Counted from the stretch's first letter, positions 43,053 to 55,078 are shown. The stretch is 64,000 bases of DNA from Scylla paramamosain (GCF_035594125.1 NC_087167.1:1633501-1697500), one strand, 5' to 3'. The notes: generated by a model from the letters alone, not told the origin. A program made the numbers and translations.

Positions 43053-44009
43053 AAACATGCCTAGCTCTTCTGTATCACTGAAACCTCTTTGTCATCAGTT
43101 TTTTTCCTCACATTTTCTTTACCCTCTCCTCCTCTTCCTCCTTCTCCTTTTCAGTCTTTCCCTCGTTTTCTGTCTCTTATTTTTTCTCTCTCCTCCTCTT
43201 TTTGCTTCTTTCCTTTTGATCAGCCTTTTCTGCTCCTCTCCACCCTCACTCTCCCGCCCTTTACTAAAACATGTAGATGGACACCTGGACACTCGCCACT
43301 CTCAACAAAAGAGATGAAACCTACCACAGGCTGCCACCAACCTGCCTTATAAACGTTAATACGAGAATATACTCTATTTTCTGTTGTCATCATTACTCTT
43401 CTGATGGCAATGGCATCCACATACTACTACTAAAACTGTAAAACTGTTGCTTCTATTACTACTACCACTACAATTGTTACTACTGCTGCTACTACTTCTA
43501 CTACTACTACTACTCTTCTTTAGTTTCCAGTTAACTTTTAATGGTTTATATCTTATCAAATCAACGATAAATCTCTTTCCATGTTGACTACTCTGTTGTG
43601 CATCATACAGCGTTCATGTCTTCCCACTGTTAAGGGCAAAGCATAACACTAAACGGTGAAAGGCAATTATAACACTGAACACTGACGCAGCATCTGATTT
43701 AACGGTTCCACATCACTCCATCAGCTACTCTTGGGCCCTGATAGCCTGCCTCCCATAATTACCATATCCAAGCTTTTATTTCATAGCTCACTTTTGTATT
43801 ACGGGGGTATTGGTATGTGTGTGGCAGCGAGGCCGGCGGCAGCGGGGAAGGGAGGGGAATGGACGGCTTATGTCCGCAGAATATTACGCGGAATTTCGTG
43901 GATCATTTTTCATGCGAGGTATTTTACACCATAATGGCTCATGCACACTAATCCCTCCGTGCGACGTAACAGTGTGACCATTACCGCGGAATGTACGTGA
44001 CGCTGACAA
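43052..44009. other. Single-copy DNA, pyrimidine-rich then mixed
   Basis: 43100-43260 is C/T-rich. Imperfect TAC triplets lie at 43430-43515. A GC-richer ORF starts MCVAARPAAAGK at 43817 with no recognised domain. Confidence 0.5.
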
Positions 44010-44034
44010 ACACACACACACACACACACACACA
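44010..44034. repeat. (CA)n short tract
   Basis: About 12 units. Confidence 0.96.
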
Positions 44035-46071
44035 GGATCAGTAAGTCTTATGGATAAATGTTTTATAAGGTTCACCTCCAATTGATATTTGAGTAAGCTC
44101 CCTATAAACATGTAGGGTAAGTGTAGTTCTAATGATATTAAAGATTGGTAAAAAACGTGGGTAGCAATAACTGTGTGTGTGTGTCTTCGAATGAGAAAGA
44201 TTTTTACTGTCAGTTATCGATGAGAATCCTTTACTATATCAAGACCAGAGCATATCCTATACCCTCCCGTGACCCATGAGCACGCCACGCCACCCAGTGA
44301 AGTGTGCCACCCACTACACAACGCTCACCACGCTCTCTGCGGTTCGGTCTTGGCAATATCAGAGTGCATTTTCTTTACCATTACAGTGACTTGCTGTCTC
44401 ATGAACTCCACCTTGCGCTCTTTATTACCACTTACTTCTCCCAGGTGATTCTGGGTTCTTTGAGTTATTTTAGGTATCACCGCCACTGAAAGGTCCCTCA
44501 GACGCTGCTATAATATTGATGTGTTTAACAATTGCAATTAAGGAAGAATTTGCTGGCTGAGAATTTGACGGTTGAGGTTCGAGGATCTTAAGATTTTTAC
44601 ATAGACAATGAGAATGCAAAAGTATAACAACATAAGGGAAGGTGAAAAAGCCAGCATACGTAAACAGGGCAGTCTCTACACAGAATATCTATAGAACATA
44701 TCTACGTATATCCACTTATCCCTATTTTTCACCATATCATCCATATTTCCACCTATCATCTTTATTATCACTATCATCCTCTTCTCAGCTTATCCTCGCC
44801 ATTCTCAAAGTGTTTTTTTTTTTTTCAGTGCTTACTATTCCATTATTTGACCTAAACCTCCTCGTATTCCATCCTGCAAAGCCCGTTTTGTGTATTTCCA
44901 TAATAACATGCGATTAATAATCTCTTGATATTGCTTCCGTAACGTGACGCTATTAAGTGAAACAGCAAGTCATTATGGCCAGTTTTCTCCACATCTTTTC
45001 ACTCTACTTAGGTCACGGCTTTAGAGTGAATGTTCCCTGGCACAGGAGATAATCATGAGCTAATAGCTAAAATGCCTTTAGAGGGTAACTGCGGCCCAGG
45101 AGGAGTCATTAATGCTAAGGATATTTACAAGAAGAGTTTGTGATTTTCTTAAATCTCTCAGACATTAAATTAATTTTAAGATATCTATATATAATTTTCA
45201 TATATTCTTCTTCTAATTAAGTGACTACTGTTACTACTACTTACTACTATTACTATTTCTACCGTATTATGTGTTGAAGACCATGATATCCTATCCACAT
45301 ACGTAGGAGACTCATTTTCCTTAACAACATGAAGTGTATGCTTATCTAACTTACCCTTACAAGATATAAGAGAAGCCATATCGAGGTAACGAAAAGTGCA
45401 CGAGAAGTAACAAAATTGACAATAGATTAAATTTCCTCTCTCTTTACCTACTTACGCTACGTTGCTTGGTGCATGGGCTAACACAACTCCCTTCTCCTCC
45501 TCCTCCTCCTCCTCCTTGCAAATTTCCCCTAATCACCTTTGTAGGATCCTGTTTTACCCTCGCAACCCCGGCCAATTTGGGAACACGTCCTTGCCTAAAA
45601 GCCACTTAAAAGTAACTGCTCTCAGCGCCCCCAGATAACACAGCCGTCACACACTCCTTCCTCTTCATGGTGGCGGGCACGAAAGCTTTAGCATGGAGAC
45701 GAGCAGACGAGGCCGGTGGGGAAGTAAGAAGGAGAGGGAGGAAGGCATGGGATTTCAGTAAGCGACGTGGATGAGTATGTATGATTGACTTAGGTTAGAT
45801 TGATCATAAGAACGAGTACTTTGTTCGTTTTACGTGTTCGATATGCCTGCGTGAAGTGTATGTGTGTGTGAGCAGCGTAGGACTTCAACAGCACAAAAGT
45901 GAAGGGCGTGAAAGGCAGGGCAGAGTGAAGTAGCTACTGTCAGCACTCCGCCGGTGTCATCTCATGGCCATATTGACACGGCGAGGCATGATACAAACAT
46001 CAATATTTTTTTCAGCAAACACTCACTCGCTCACTCACTCACTCACATACACAAACTCTCTCCCTCTCTTT
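44035..46071. other. Two kb of single-copy DNA
   Basis: CTC triplets at 45494-45516. An ATG at 45667 opens MVAGTKALAWRRADEAGG up to GGGGAA|GTAAGA at 45724, a possible but weak first exon (poor start context). CACT units near 46018-46046. Confidence 0.4.
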
Positions 46072-46078
46072 TACACAC

Positions 46079-46149
<71 letters not shown>
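46072..46149. repeat. (AC)n microsatellite
   Basis: About 37 units with one CGCA break near 46082. Confidence 0.98.
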
Positions 46150-46151
<2 letters not shown>

Positions 46152-46500
46152 GAAGTTCTGCTGCCACCATTAGAATAATTCTCGCTAAAAAGTCTTAAAA
46201 AAAAAACTCTTCCATCAACATTTGGGATAAAAAATAAATAATAAACATTTTGCATATATTGTTGACTTTAAAAAAACAAAAACAAAAACACATCCATCAA
46301 GAATGAAGCAAAAACAAGGTGTAGCGTTTTCTGAATGACGCATCGCCGGTTACCGCGCGCTGGTGGCGGGAAATATTAACAGTTGGTGGCATTTCCCAGA
46401 TGTCACTCAAAAACTGGGCTTTCACTGAGTTAAAAGAGCGGAATATTGCTTTAGACGGGGTGAGTTACGGGCGAGTGACGGGTGGAGGGGCGCAGGTGGC

Positions 46501-46502
<2 letters not shown>
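46150..46502. other. Single-copy DNA
   Basis: No gene supported. Confidence 0.5.

Positions 46503-46592
<90 letters not shown>
46503..46592. repeat. (GA)45, left arm of inverted pair
   Basis: Perfect GA tract complementary to the CT tract at 46700-46834, 107 bp away. Confidence 0.99.
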
Positions 46593-46595
<3 letters not shown>

Positions 46596-46696
46596 GTTGA
46601 CCTCTGTACCGAAATGTCAATGTCACAACGTAGAATTCAGTGAGTTTTATTCACTATAATACTATATATGTGTTGAGACAAAATACACTACTACAG

Positions 46697-47090
<394 letters not shown>

Positions 47091-47312
47091 GGCCTGTATT
47101 CTTAAACGCTTTTACTCTCTCATCACGACTATTTTAAAAGGTTGCAGATATGATTAATCAGTTCTCAAGAGTGCTTCTCCTCTTAATAATGTAGAAATCT
47201 TGTTATTCTGTCACTAAAACCGTATACACACTCTCAAAAAACAGTGTAACTTCGACAAGAGTCTTTTGAAAGTAGTCGGTGTGCTGCACAGAAGTGTTTC
47301 AGAATGTGGTCC
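47091..47312 (+). mobile_element. MITE-like family M1, copy C
   Basis: Begins GGCCTGTATTCTTAAACGCTTTTA and ends GTGTTTCAGAATGTGGTCC. The ends pair as imperfect inverted repeats. Internal matches include CTCTCATCA, GATATGATTAATCAGTTCTCA, TAATGTAGAAATC, TATTCTGTCACTA and CTCTCAAAAAAC. Confidence 0.85.
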
Positions 47313-48269
47313 GATGCTTAAATCTTACCTGACTTCCACGTTTGAGTACTGAGGTCACCTTTCATTACATATAAACTATTCCACCAGTTCTGAAGGTATC
47401 ATGTCGTTCACCATCGGATAAAAGTGAATACATATATAAACATGATTTAAAAGAGGGATTTTATTGTCTTTTTATGTTTAAGTTCCTGACAATCTCATCT
47501 CTTTCCTTCATTGGAATTGTGAATCTTCATCACGCAAATATTTCTCTTACATAACAGGAAGCTTTACTGCTATTCAACTCTCATCTCCCAGCGAATGCAA
47601 ACCTAGAATGACCATCACACTATGAAAACAATCACTCCTCCAGCGGTGACTTGGAAAATGCGAAGGAAGAATGTTTTCTCCGAGTGTGTATTGATAGTAC
47701 ATAGTATATCGTGTGTGTGATACGGGATGTACACAGGAGGCGAAGGCTGTGGAGACTACTAAGAAGATACATATGACGGTGTATTAAAAGAACTAAAACC
47801 AAAGTAGTACATTCTTAATTGAAGGCATGAAGCGATCAAACATGATTGGTCCGTGCTTGTTCAAGATACACGAGTGAAAATCCGTGGCTAATTATCTCAT
47901 ATAATTAACTTAAGCAAATACAACAGGAAAAATTTTTCAATGATAGTACTGCGCAATAGTACATGAATGAAGACCAAAGAAAATGACTAGTTATAGGCAC
48001 ATTAGCTTATAAACAACAAGCTGACATCTCCAAAGCCATCGCAGATATTCTTTTCCTTTTACAATACCATCGCAAATAGCCAGAATCCATAGCAGGCTTC
48101 TCAATGTACAATATTCCTATTCATCAAGGTGGTGTTCGTTCTGTCATTTCCTCAAGACAAGGAAGACGCATGCCCGTGATTCAAAATCGCTGAACTATCA
48201 ATAAGAGGAAGTTCGGAGATTCGGTCATAACTCAGGGATGCTTCCGACACCGTGTTTGCATTATACATT
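47313..48269. other. AT-rich single-copy DNA
   Basis: Almost 1 kb without microsatellites. No gene supported. Confidence 0.5.
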
Positions 48270-48337
48270 CCTTTGTTGTATCGCATTCCTTTGTTAATGT
48301 CTTCCTTTGTTGCACTGCATTCCTTTGTTATTGTCTT
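48270..48337. repeat. Two 34-bp tandem units with internal half-repeat
   Basis: Unit CCTTTGTTG....GCATT plus CCTTTGTTA.TGTCTT occurs twice (48270-48303, 48304-48337). CCTTTGTT appears four times, so each unit is itself a diverged dimer. CTTTGTT is also the core bound by Sox/TCF HMG-box proteins. Confidence 0.85.
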
Positions 48338-48432
48338 CATGTTCACTAAATGTTCATTAAAGGCACACCTAGGGTATGTTGATAATTGCATGCAAACAAA
48401 CGTGTAACATAATAAAGATGTGGCCTTGAGAC

Positions 48433-48618
48433 ATGGCCGAGACGCAAGGGCTGACCATCCCGTCTTACCGCCGCCCGCTGGCCATTCGTCTCCCTTCCCT
48501 GGATAACATCAATGGCTCAGGGTCTTAGTAGCGCTGCAGGCACACAATTGATGGTGGGCCCTGGTGCGCCCTGTGTCAGGACAAGCACCCTGACCGTGCG
48601 TGGCTGTATGCGGCAAGG
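48433..48618 (+). pseudogene. GC-rich coding-like exon with two in-frame stops
   Basis: The ATG at 48433 (GACATGG, good context) opens 31 codons, MAETQGLTIPSYRRPLAIRL then PSLDNINGSGS, to TAG TAG at 48526-48531. The same frame continues as RCRHTIDGGPWCALCQDKH then PDRAWLYAAR up to AGG|GTAAGG (48618/48619), a donor-like site. GC content is far above the AT-rich flanks. It may be a decayed exon, or two exons or genes with the stops real. CALC is only a short Cys pair, and no domain can be named. Confidence 0.3.
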
Positions 48619-48894
48619 GTAAGGCGAAATAGGAACTGGCACATTGTTGTCTGCTTAGACGTGTGTATATGTAAAGGGTCATCTTAGAGAGCTAGCCTAT
48701 GAACTGCTCTTCTTTATATCATACAAAATGACATTAACACAAACAAATACAATTGAAATACAACTAAGCTTTATCATTTTCTAGGGCAATATAATGTATT
48801 AGTTCAAATTTTTAATGTCATGTTTTTAGTCAACAGATAAATGAACAAATCTCCCCGTCCCTTTCATTCTCCATAAATACAATGAGCTGCGAGT
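48619..48894. other. AT-rich spacer
   Basis: No features recognised. Confidence 0.5.
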
Positions 48895-49026
48895 TTAGCT
48901 AGTCTTGAAACATATCGCGCAATAAAAGCCACCAACGAGAGCATATCTGTTAATATCATTGTTGGAGTCAGATAAAAATGCATCAACAACGGTATCCTGT
49001 CTCGCTAAGAACATAATAAGAAGTAA
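48895..49026 (-). CDS. Candidate minus-strand terminal exon, unknown product
   Basis: On the minus strand TTTTGATTTTTCTCAG, a good 3' splice site, ends at 49027. The next 43 codons are open to a stop at 48895: LLLIMFLARQDTVVDAFL, then SDSNNDINRYALVGGFYC. The frame is also open upstream to 49125. It is convergent with the coding-like segment at 48433. No family recognised. Confidence 0.22.
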   Translation of the reverse strand, partial: LLLIMFLARQDTVVDAFLSDSNNDINRYALVGGFYCAICFKTS

Positions 49027-49426
49027 CTGAGAAAAATCAAAATATATTATTATTTTAGTAGTACCTTCACCAAAATGCAAGTAATCATTCATGCAGTACT
49101 TTAACCAACACTCAAGTTGCAACACACCAACATTAATATCTTCCCAGGAACGTAATCATGCCGTTACTTAACACCAAAAGCCTGCGAACACGGTCACACT
49201 CCATCACTGTTAAGAGCACACTGAGCTATACCGACCGCGAGGGAAGAGGCGCGAGGTTCACTGATCCATTACGTCCCTGTTAGGCCCCGGAAGAAAAAGG
49301 CAAACTTAGTTAGCCTTTTATCTTAAGTTCAGTGCCGTGGCGAAACCTGATTAGCATGAATTAGGTCACAGCGCTCAGGTCATGCCCGTATTTTGAGGTA
49401 CGGCGACCAGGTCTACGGGGGTGGGA
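49027..49426. other. Single-copy DNA
   Basis: No further feature supported. Confidence 0.5.
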
Positions 49427-49512
49427 GGGAGGAGGAGGAGGAGGAGGAGGAGGAGGAGGAGGAGGAGGAGGAGAAGGAGGAGGAGGAGGAGGAGGAGGAG
49501 GAGGAGGAGGAG
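49427..49512. repeat. (AGG)n, one GAA interruption
   Basis: About 28 units broken once near 49472. Confidence 0.98.
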
Positions 49513-50141
49513 CGAAGAAGTAATAAAAAGGAAAATAAAAAGAAACGTGAAGAACGAATGCGTTGTTTGAATGAGCTTATTACTTGTTAAAAAAAAAAAA
49601 AATCGTCAAGATGTTCCAAATTACAGAAACAGAGAGAATATAGCAGAATAATGTTTCAGGAGAGTCTTCGTAGTTCTTTGGTTCATTTGTTAATCAGTTC
49701 AATAGAAGTGTAAAAAGAATTACTGAATGTTTGACTAAAGACAGTTTATTGGTTAATTTCATTAATGTCGCATCATTTTTCCTCATTTGTTGGGGGAAGG
49801 GAACTGGAAGCACCAAATGAAGCGAGACTAGGGAAAAAAAATGAGACACCAATATATCATGGAGCAAATCAAATTACTTTATGCAAAACAAGCGTGTATA
49901 TTTGTACTAAAAATTAAATGTATTGTCATATCTAGCAAAATATGAATAATTGTTGAATAAACAACATACGCAATGAATACAAATACAAAAATAAATATAA
50001 ATCAATAATATTGCCTCAAACTGGATATCATTCACGTAATTTCCTTTTTATTCATGAGTTTTCTATTTTGTAATGAATAACATGCGCTATACACTTTATT
50101 CCCTAATTTGACATAATTATTTATATCAGACTTGTGTAGTG
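49513..50141. other. Very AT-rich single-copy DNA
   Basis: No features recognised. Confidence 0.5.
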
Positions 50142-50324
50142 ATGACGCCCACAACTTGTGAACTGCAGCACGTGCAAGCACCAGCAGTGAGCCGCCGCCA
50201 CCCGCCATCCATCATAGATAAAGATTTTGTGTCGCCTGAGCATCACGTCCACCAGAAATACCGTAATTTTAATATTTCCGAGGCCTTGAGGAAGCACAAG
50301 CACTCGGGATCCACGTCACACTGA
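50142..50324 (+). CDS. 60-aa coding-like ORF, product unknown
   Basis: The ATG at 50142 opens 60 codons to TGA at 50322-50324: MTPTTCELQHVQAPAVSRRH, a middle IIDKDFVSPEHHVHQKYRN and a His/Lys/Ser end. GC is much higher than in the preceding 600 bp, and many third positions are G or C. An acceptor-like TTATTTATATCAG ends at 50129. The stop lies just upstream of a LINE 3' tail, so this could be a terminal exon whose 3' UTR took up a LINE, or part of the insertion. No domain recognised. Confidence 0.3.
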   Translation: MTPTTCELQHVQAPAVSRRHPPSIIDKDFVSPEHHVHQKYRNFNISEALRKHKHSGSTSH

Positions 50325-50330
50325 GGCCAT

Positions 50331-50415
50331 ATTCTATAGGTAGTTATATTTCATACAAGGACTGCCACTTGTAAGCCTGGTCGCTTCTTGCAGCTTCCCT
50401 TATTTCTTATGTTCT
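50331..50415 (+). mobile_element. Non-LTR retrotransposon 3' end, copy 3
   Basis: ATACAAGGACTGCCACTTGTAA, GCCTGGTCGCTTCTTGCAGC and TTCTTATGTTCTTAT align with the tails at 29952 and 31239. It is joined directly to M1 copy D. Confidence 0.72.
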
Positions 50416-50665
50416 TATTTTCTTAAACGTTTTAGTCTTATGATGGCGATATTCAAAGGGTATAAAGATGATTATGCACATTCTCATGGATGTTTTTACT
50501 TACAGACAGTACAGAATCCTTCCTAAACCATCATTAGAACCATGAATATACCATTAAAATTTCCCAACAATTTTAACCAGAGCCTCATCCTTAAGAAGAG
50601 CATTAATTTCCACTGGAGTCCGTTCAAAGCTGCCGGACTAAGACGCTGAAACGTGTAGGAATGAG
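50416..50665 (+). mobile_element. MITE-like family M1, copy D
   Basis: Begins TATTTTCTTAAACGTTTTAGTC and ends GAAACGTGTAGGAATGAG. Internal matches include ATATTCAAAGGG, AAAGATGATTA, TCTCATGGATGTTTTTAC, CAGTACAGAATCCTT and ATTAGAACCATGAATA. It is longer than the others through extra sequence near 50585-50610. It abuts or interrupts the LINE tail. Confidence 0.82.
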
Positions 50666-51002
50666 AAGGTCAGTGACAATGTTTTCCGTGACGACTGTTG
50701 ACGAGTGTGTGTCTCATTCCCTCCCTCGCGTCCCTTCACCTCTGATCATCATTGCACGATCGTGATCTTCCTCTGACAAATTAATTTTAAAGAATATAAT
50801 TATAGAAGTTCAGAAAATAAAATCGGGATGATGAGGGCGTAAAATAATGTCACTTGATAAGGATGGCGGAAAATGGCGACTAACATGTTGCAAAATGTTG
50901 CTGAGATAAGAAAAATAAAAAAGCTGGGAAGGAGCAGATAAGGACAAAGCGGTGAAGTAGATATGCGCAAGGTGTTGGCTGAGAGTGAACGAAGAAAGTA
51001 CG
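50666..51002. other. Single-copy DNA
   Basis: No gene supported. Confidence 0.5.
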
Positions 51003-51185
51003 AAGAGGAGGAGGAAGAAGAGGAGGTGCTGATAGAGGAGGAGGAGGAGGAGGAGGAGAAGGAGAAGGAGGAGAAGAAGAAGAAGAAGAAGAAGAAGAAG
51101 AAGAAGAAGAAGAAGAAGAAGAAGAAGAAGAAGAAGAAGAAGAAGAAGAAGAAGAAGAAGAAGAAGAAGAAGAAGAAGAAGAAAA
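51003..51185. repeat. (GGA)n passing into (GAA)37
   Basis: Purine-only from about 51035. GAA runs uninterrupted from 51073 to 51184. Read on the two strands it gives poly-Glu/Lys and poly-Leu/Ser ORFs, which are artefacts. Confidence 0.99.
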
Positions 51186-51751
51186 GAACCTAAAACAGCG
51201 AGCAAGAAAAAGAAAAAAAATCCTGGAAACAAGAATAAGAGGGCGTGCGCAGGTAGAGAGAAAGAGAAAGGCGTCCATCTGAAAAGCAAGACTGGAGCAC
51301 CCTTGGGCCGCATCCTCGCCAAACAATTTCTGATTCTTATGGAAATTGCTAGCTCCTCGACGTTGATTAGCTGGGCTGGTCCCGAAAACACAATCAGGGC
51401 ATCGGAGGCCCAAACAAAGATCCCAGGCACGGTGGAAAGTTATGAAAATTACCTGCACTTCATCTTCCTCCTTCCATAGCCAACCTGGGCCGCCGTGCTC
51501 CTCCAAGCCAGCCGCAGTACATGTAAAGGAGAACCTACTACTACCAACCATTTAGATGCACGTCGAGTTACTGCATTTAATCGAGTTAAGCAAGTTAGTC
51601 TCCACAACCGTAACTCTGAGTTGCTGCGTGCTGCGACTTAGGGATTAACAGTTGCCTCTTGGAAGAGTTAACGTAGCCTAAATTCGTAAATGAAATAGGT
51701 AGGTAGAGAGGTAGATTTTCTTTACGAAAGAAAATGAACTGAATTTTTTTT
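51186..51751. other. Single-copy DNA
   Basis: 51260-51500 is GC-richer and open on the minus strand, but only as an extension of the GAA-derived ORF. No gene supported. Confidence 0.45.
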
Positions 51752-51955
51752 TCGTATTCTTAAACGCTTTGGTTTCTCACTAACTGTTCTTAGAGCCTGC
51801 AAAGATACGAATAACTAAGCAGATTTTCATGTCTTTTTTTACTAATGGTACAGAAACCTTCTTACACTTTCACAAAAAAAAAATCTCTATCAACCACGAG
51901 TACCTGAACCTCTTTAAGCTTGCAGCAATAAAACGTCGACTTCTTTGAGAATATG
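51752..51955 (+). mobile_element. MITE-like family M1, copy E
   Basis: Begins CGTATTCTTAAACGCTTTGGT and ends TTCTTTGAGAATATG, which are mutually complementary. Internal matches: GCAAAGATACGAATAACTAAG, TTTTCATG, ACTAATGGTACAGAAACCTT. Confidence 0.83.
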
Positions 51956-52369
<414 letters not shown>

Positions 52370-52726
52370 ATTAAACATATTAGTTAAAATTACTGGAGTG
52401 AGAACATTCTAAAAAAAAACACGTAATAGTACATACATAAATGCAAACTTCAAATAACATTAACGACGAACATTTGAAGACCTCCATGTATAAATAAAAA
52501 TAGATATAAAAAATCATCCTTATGACAGCAAACCCTTCCTACTTGTTTCCACACACCACCACCACCCGAGGACTCAACACCACCTGAGGACTCGCCACCT
52601 TTAGAAGGAAGAAGCTCGTGTAGTTCTAACCCTTCCCAGGTCCTTCTTCCTCTTCCCGCACGCAGTATTTCTCACCTTGCCTCGACATGACGAAAGTTGT
52701 CCCTTCCATTTTTCATACGCCAAGCA

Positions 52727-52765
52727 AACAAAACAAAACAAAACAAAACAAAACAAAACAAAACA
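52727..52765. repeat. (AAAAC)n pentanucleotide repeat
   Basis: About eight units. Confidence 0.96.
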
Positions 52766-53372
52766 TAAACAAAAAAAAAGAAGAAACATAAGCTGGATAA
52801 ATAGAAACACACCCTTTTTACTCTATGCGCCTCAGACACGACTCGACACGCATTCCATTATTCTCATGGGGAAGAAAAATGTTTCCTCCGCGGCACTTAA
52901 AACTGTCATGCGCATTTTTCTCTTCACAAGATGGCAGCCTCGCTTTGGGGTTTTGGCGTGGGAATGTTGGAGCGACGGAGCTGACGATGTGCCTGACAGC
53001 CGGGCGAAGGGTGCGAGGAGTGGGAGACAAAATGTACTGGAAGGATGGGAGTGAATGCAGGCGTGACGGGCAGCATGCAAAGCGAAAAAAGGAATAAAGG
53101 GAATAGAGAAGAGGAGCGAGGGATAAAACTACAGGGGAAAAAATAATATGACAGGAAGCGTGAGGAGCAGGGAGAAAAATTCTGATGAGCAACAGAGGCA
53201 AGATGTGCGGAAGAAGGGAGTAGGAAGAAAAAACAGGAATAGGAAGAAAGAGAAAAAGGAAAGAGTTGTGGCAATATGAAGGGAGAAAAAGAAACACGCG
53301 CGCACACACACACACACTCACACACACTATACCACTTCCTTTGTTTCCTTATATCCTTTGTTGCTTTGACTC

Positions 53373-53373
<1 letters not shown>
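52766..53373. other. Single-copy DNA, purine-rich from 53040
   Basis: The + strand is A/G-rich to 53290, giving low-complexity antisense ORFs. No gene supported. Confidence 0.5.

Positions 53374-53450
<77 letters not shown>
53374..53450. repeat. (CT)n microsatellite
   Basis: About 38 units. Confidence 0.99.
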
Positions 53451-53451
<1 letters not shown>

Positions 53452-53816
53452 GACACTAAACCAATAAATACTAAAACGTTGAGCCTGAAGAAGGGGTACA
53501 AAGCAGTGTTTTACTACTGTACACTTCTCTTACATTAGCTAACAGTCTATGCATTTCAAAGATTTCGCACTGCATCCCACTCCTCCTCCCATTACGTCAG
53601 TCTAGTCTCGTGTCTGGGTTATGCTGTTGCACCGTCGTTCTTACCCTCCCTCTGTCCTCCTTGTTCTTTTCCCACAGCCATCAAAGAGGTGGTACAAAAT
53701 TTTTGATGTTTTTGTTTTTCTTCATTCCTCCAGCCTCTCTTTCTCAGTTTCGTCACATTTTCTTTTCTTTTAATTTTCTCCTCTTTCTCTCTACCACGTC
53801 TGTCTTTTCTTACTGT
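53451..53816. other. Pyrimidine-rich unique sequence
   Basis: No gene supported. Confidence 0.5.
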
Positions 53817-53870
53817 GCTGGTGGTGGTGGTGGTGGTGGTGGTGGTGGTGGTGGTGGTCGTGGTGGTCGT
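53817..53870. repeat. (GGT)n trinucleotide repeat
   Basis: About 18 units with CGT breaks at the 3' end. Three short CCTTCCCGCCCA units follow at 53951-53985. Confidence 0.97.
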
Positions 53871-54146
53871 GGAAGTGGAGGGAAAAGAAAAGGAGGAAGA
53901 GATGGAAAAGAGTGAGAAAAAAGAAAAAGGCCTCATGGTGATGCTTCCCTCCTCCCGCCCACCTTCCCGCCCACCTTCCCGCCCAGTCACCTCCCCCAAC
54001 ATGGCGGCGACTCAAGAATTTAAAACTTTCGACACAGAATTCTGGAACTTCTTGCGTTCTCGGAGATATGCTGAATTTTCTCCTTTTTCTTCTTCTTTCC
54101 TCCCTTCCTTCTAATTTTTCTTCCTTTTCGCCTCGAACGCATCTGT

Positions 54147-54147
54147 T

Positions 54148-54178
<31 letters not shown>
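54147..54178. repeat. (TTG)n trinucleotide repeat
   Basis: About 10 units. Confidence 0.97.
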
Positions 54179-54203
54179 AATTCTCTTCATTCTTCCTAAT
54201 CAT

Positions 54204-54206
<3 letters not shown>

Positions 54207-54264
<58 letters not shown>
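54207..54264. repeat. (CT)n microsatellite
   Basis: About 29 units. Confidence 0.99.
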
Positions 54265-54267
<3 letters not shown>

Positions 54268-54308
54268 AACCTATTTCAACATTTTGTCCTTCCCAAATTA
54301 GACACAAA

Positions 54309-54608
54309 ATGATACAAAAGTACAAGAAGAAACAAAGCAACATTTATTCTCACATTCCATGGCCGCACGAGAAAGAAAAAAAGAAAAAACCACACCAGGA
54401 TGAACAAGAATTACTCAACCAGACTATCCAGTGCCAATGTAAGAGGAGGAATGCTCGAAGCCAGAAAGAAAACAAACTCAAGGTATTCTTAGTAACTCCC
54501 CAGCAAGATAACAAAGAGGACTCCAGTATGTTATGGAAATACCGTGGATGTGATAGTGCTGGGAGGAGGGATGTGGAGGACAGAAGAAGCACTCCGGTGG
54601 GACTTTGA
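54309..54608 (+). CDS. Speculative 99-aa basic ORF, unknown
   Basis: The ATG at 54309 has A at -3 and opens 99 codons, starting MIQKYKKKQSNIYSHI, with a middle ELLNQTIQCQCKRRNARSQ. Lysine-rich parts follow A-rich DNA, but the second half has a balanced composition. No domain recognised and no clear splice sites. Confidence 0.2.
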   Translation: MIQKYKKKQSNIYSHIPWPHEKEKKKKPHQDEQELLNQTIQCQCKRRNARSQKENKLKVFLVTPQQDNKEDSSMLWKYRGCDSAGRRDVEDRRSTPVGL

Positions 54609-54882
<274 letters not shown>

Positions 54883-54988
54883 TTCACACACAGATTTAAA
54901 CTTTGACAGAGGGGATAAAGTAAACGTCGGTTGTGATAAAGGAAAGGAAAACAAAAGGGTAGGAAGGAAGAGAGTACGGTGGAGATGA

Positions 54989-55078
54989 AGAGGAGGAGGA
55001 GGAGGAGGAGGAGGAGGAGGAGGAGGAGGAGGAGGAGGAGGAGGAGAAGAAGAAGAAGAAGAAGAAGAAGAAGAAGAA
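54989..55078. repeat. (AGG)n passing into (AAG)n
   Basis: About 19 AGG units switch to about 11 AAG units. Confidence 0.98.

Noticed and set aside
48420..48450. ATGGCCGAGA as a tRNA-Ser/Leu A box, also at 40745
   Set aside because: No B box follows at either site. The 10-bp match is more simply a start-codon context shared by chance.
50880..51551. 223-codon minus ORF with a poly-Ser core
   Set aside because: The core is the GAA/GGA array read antisense. The flanking parts look ordinary but have no recognised domain.
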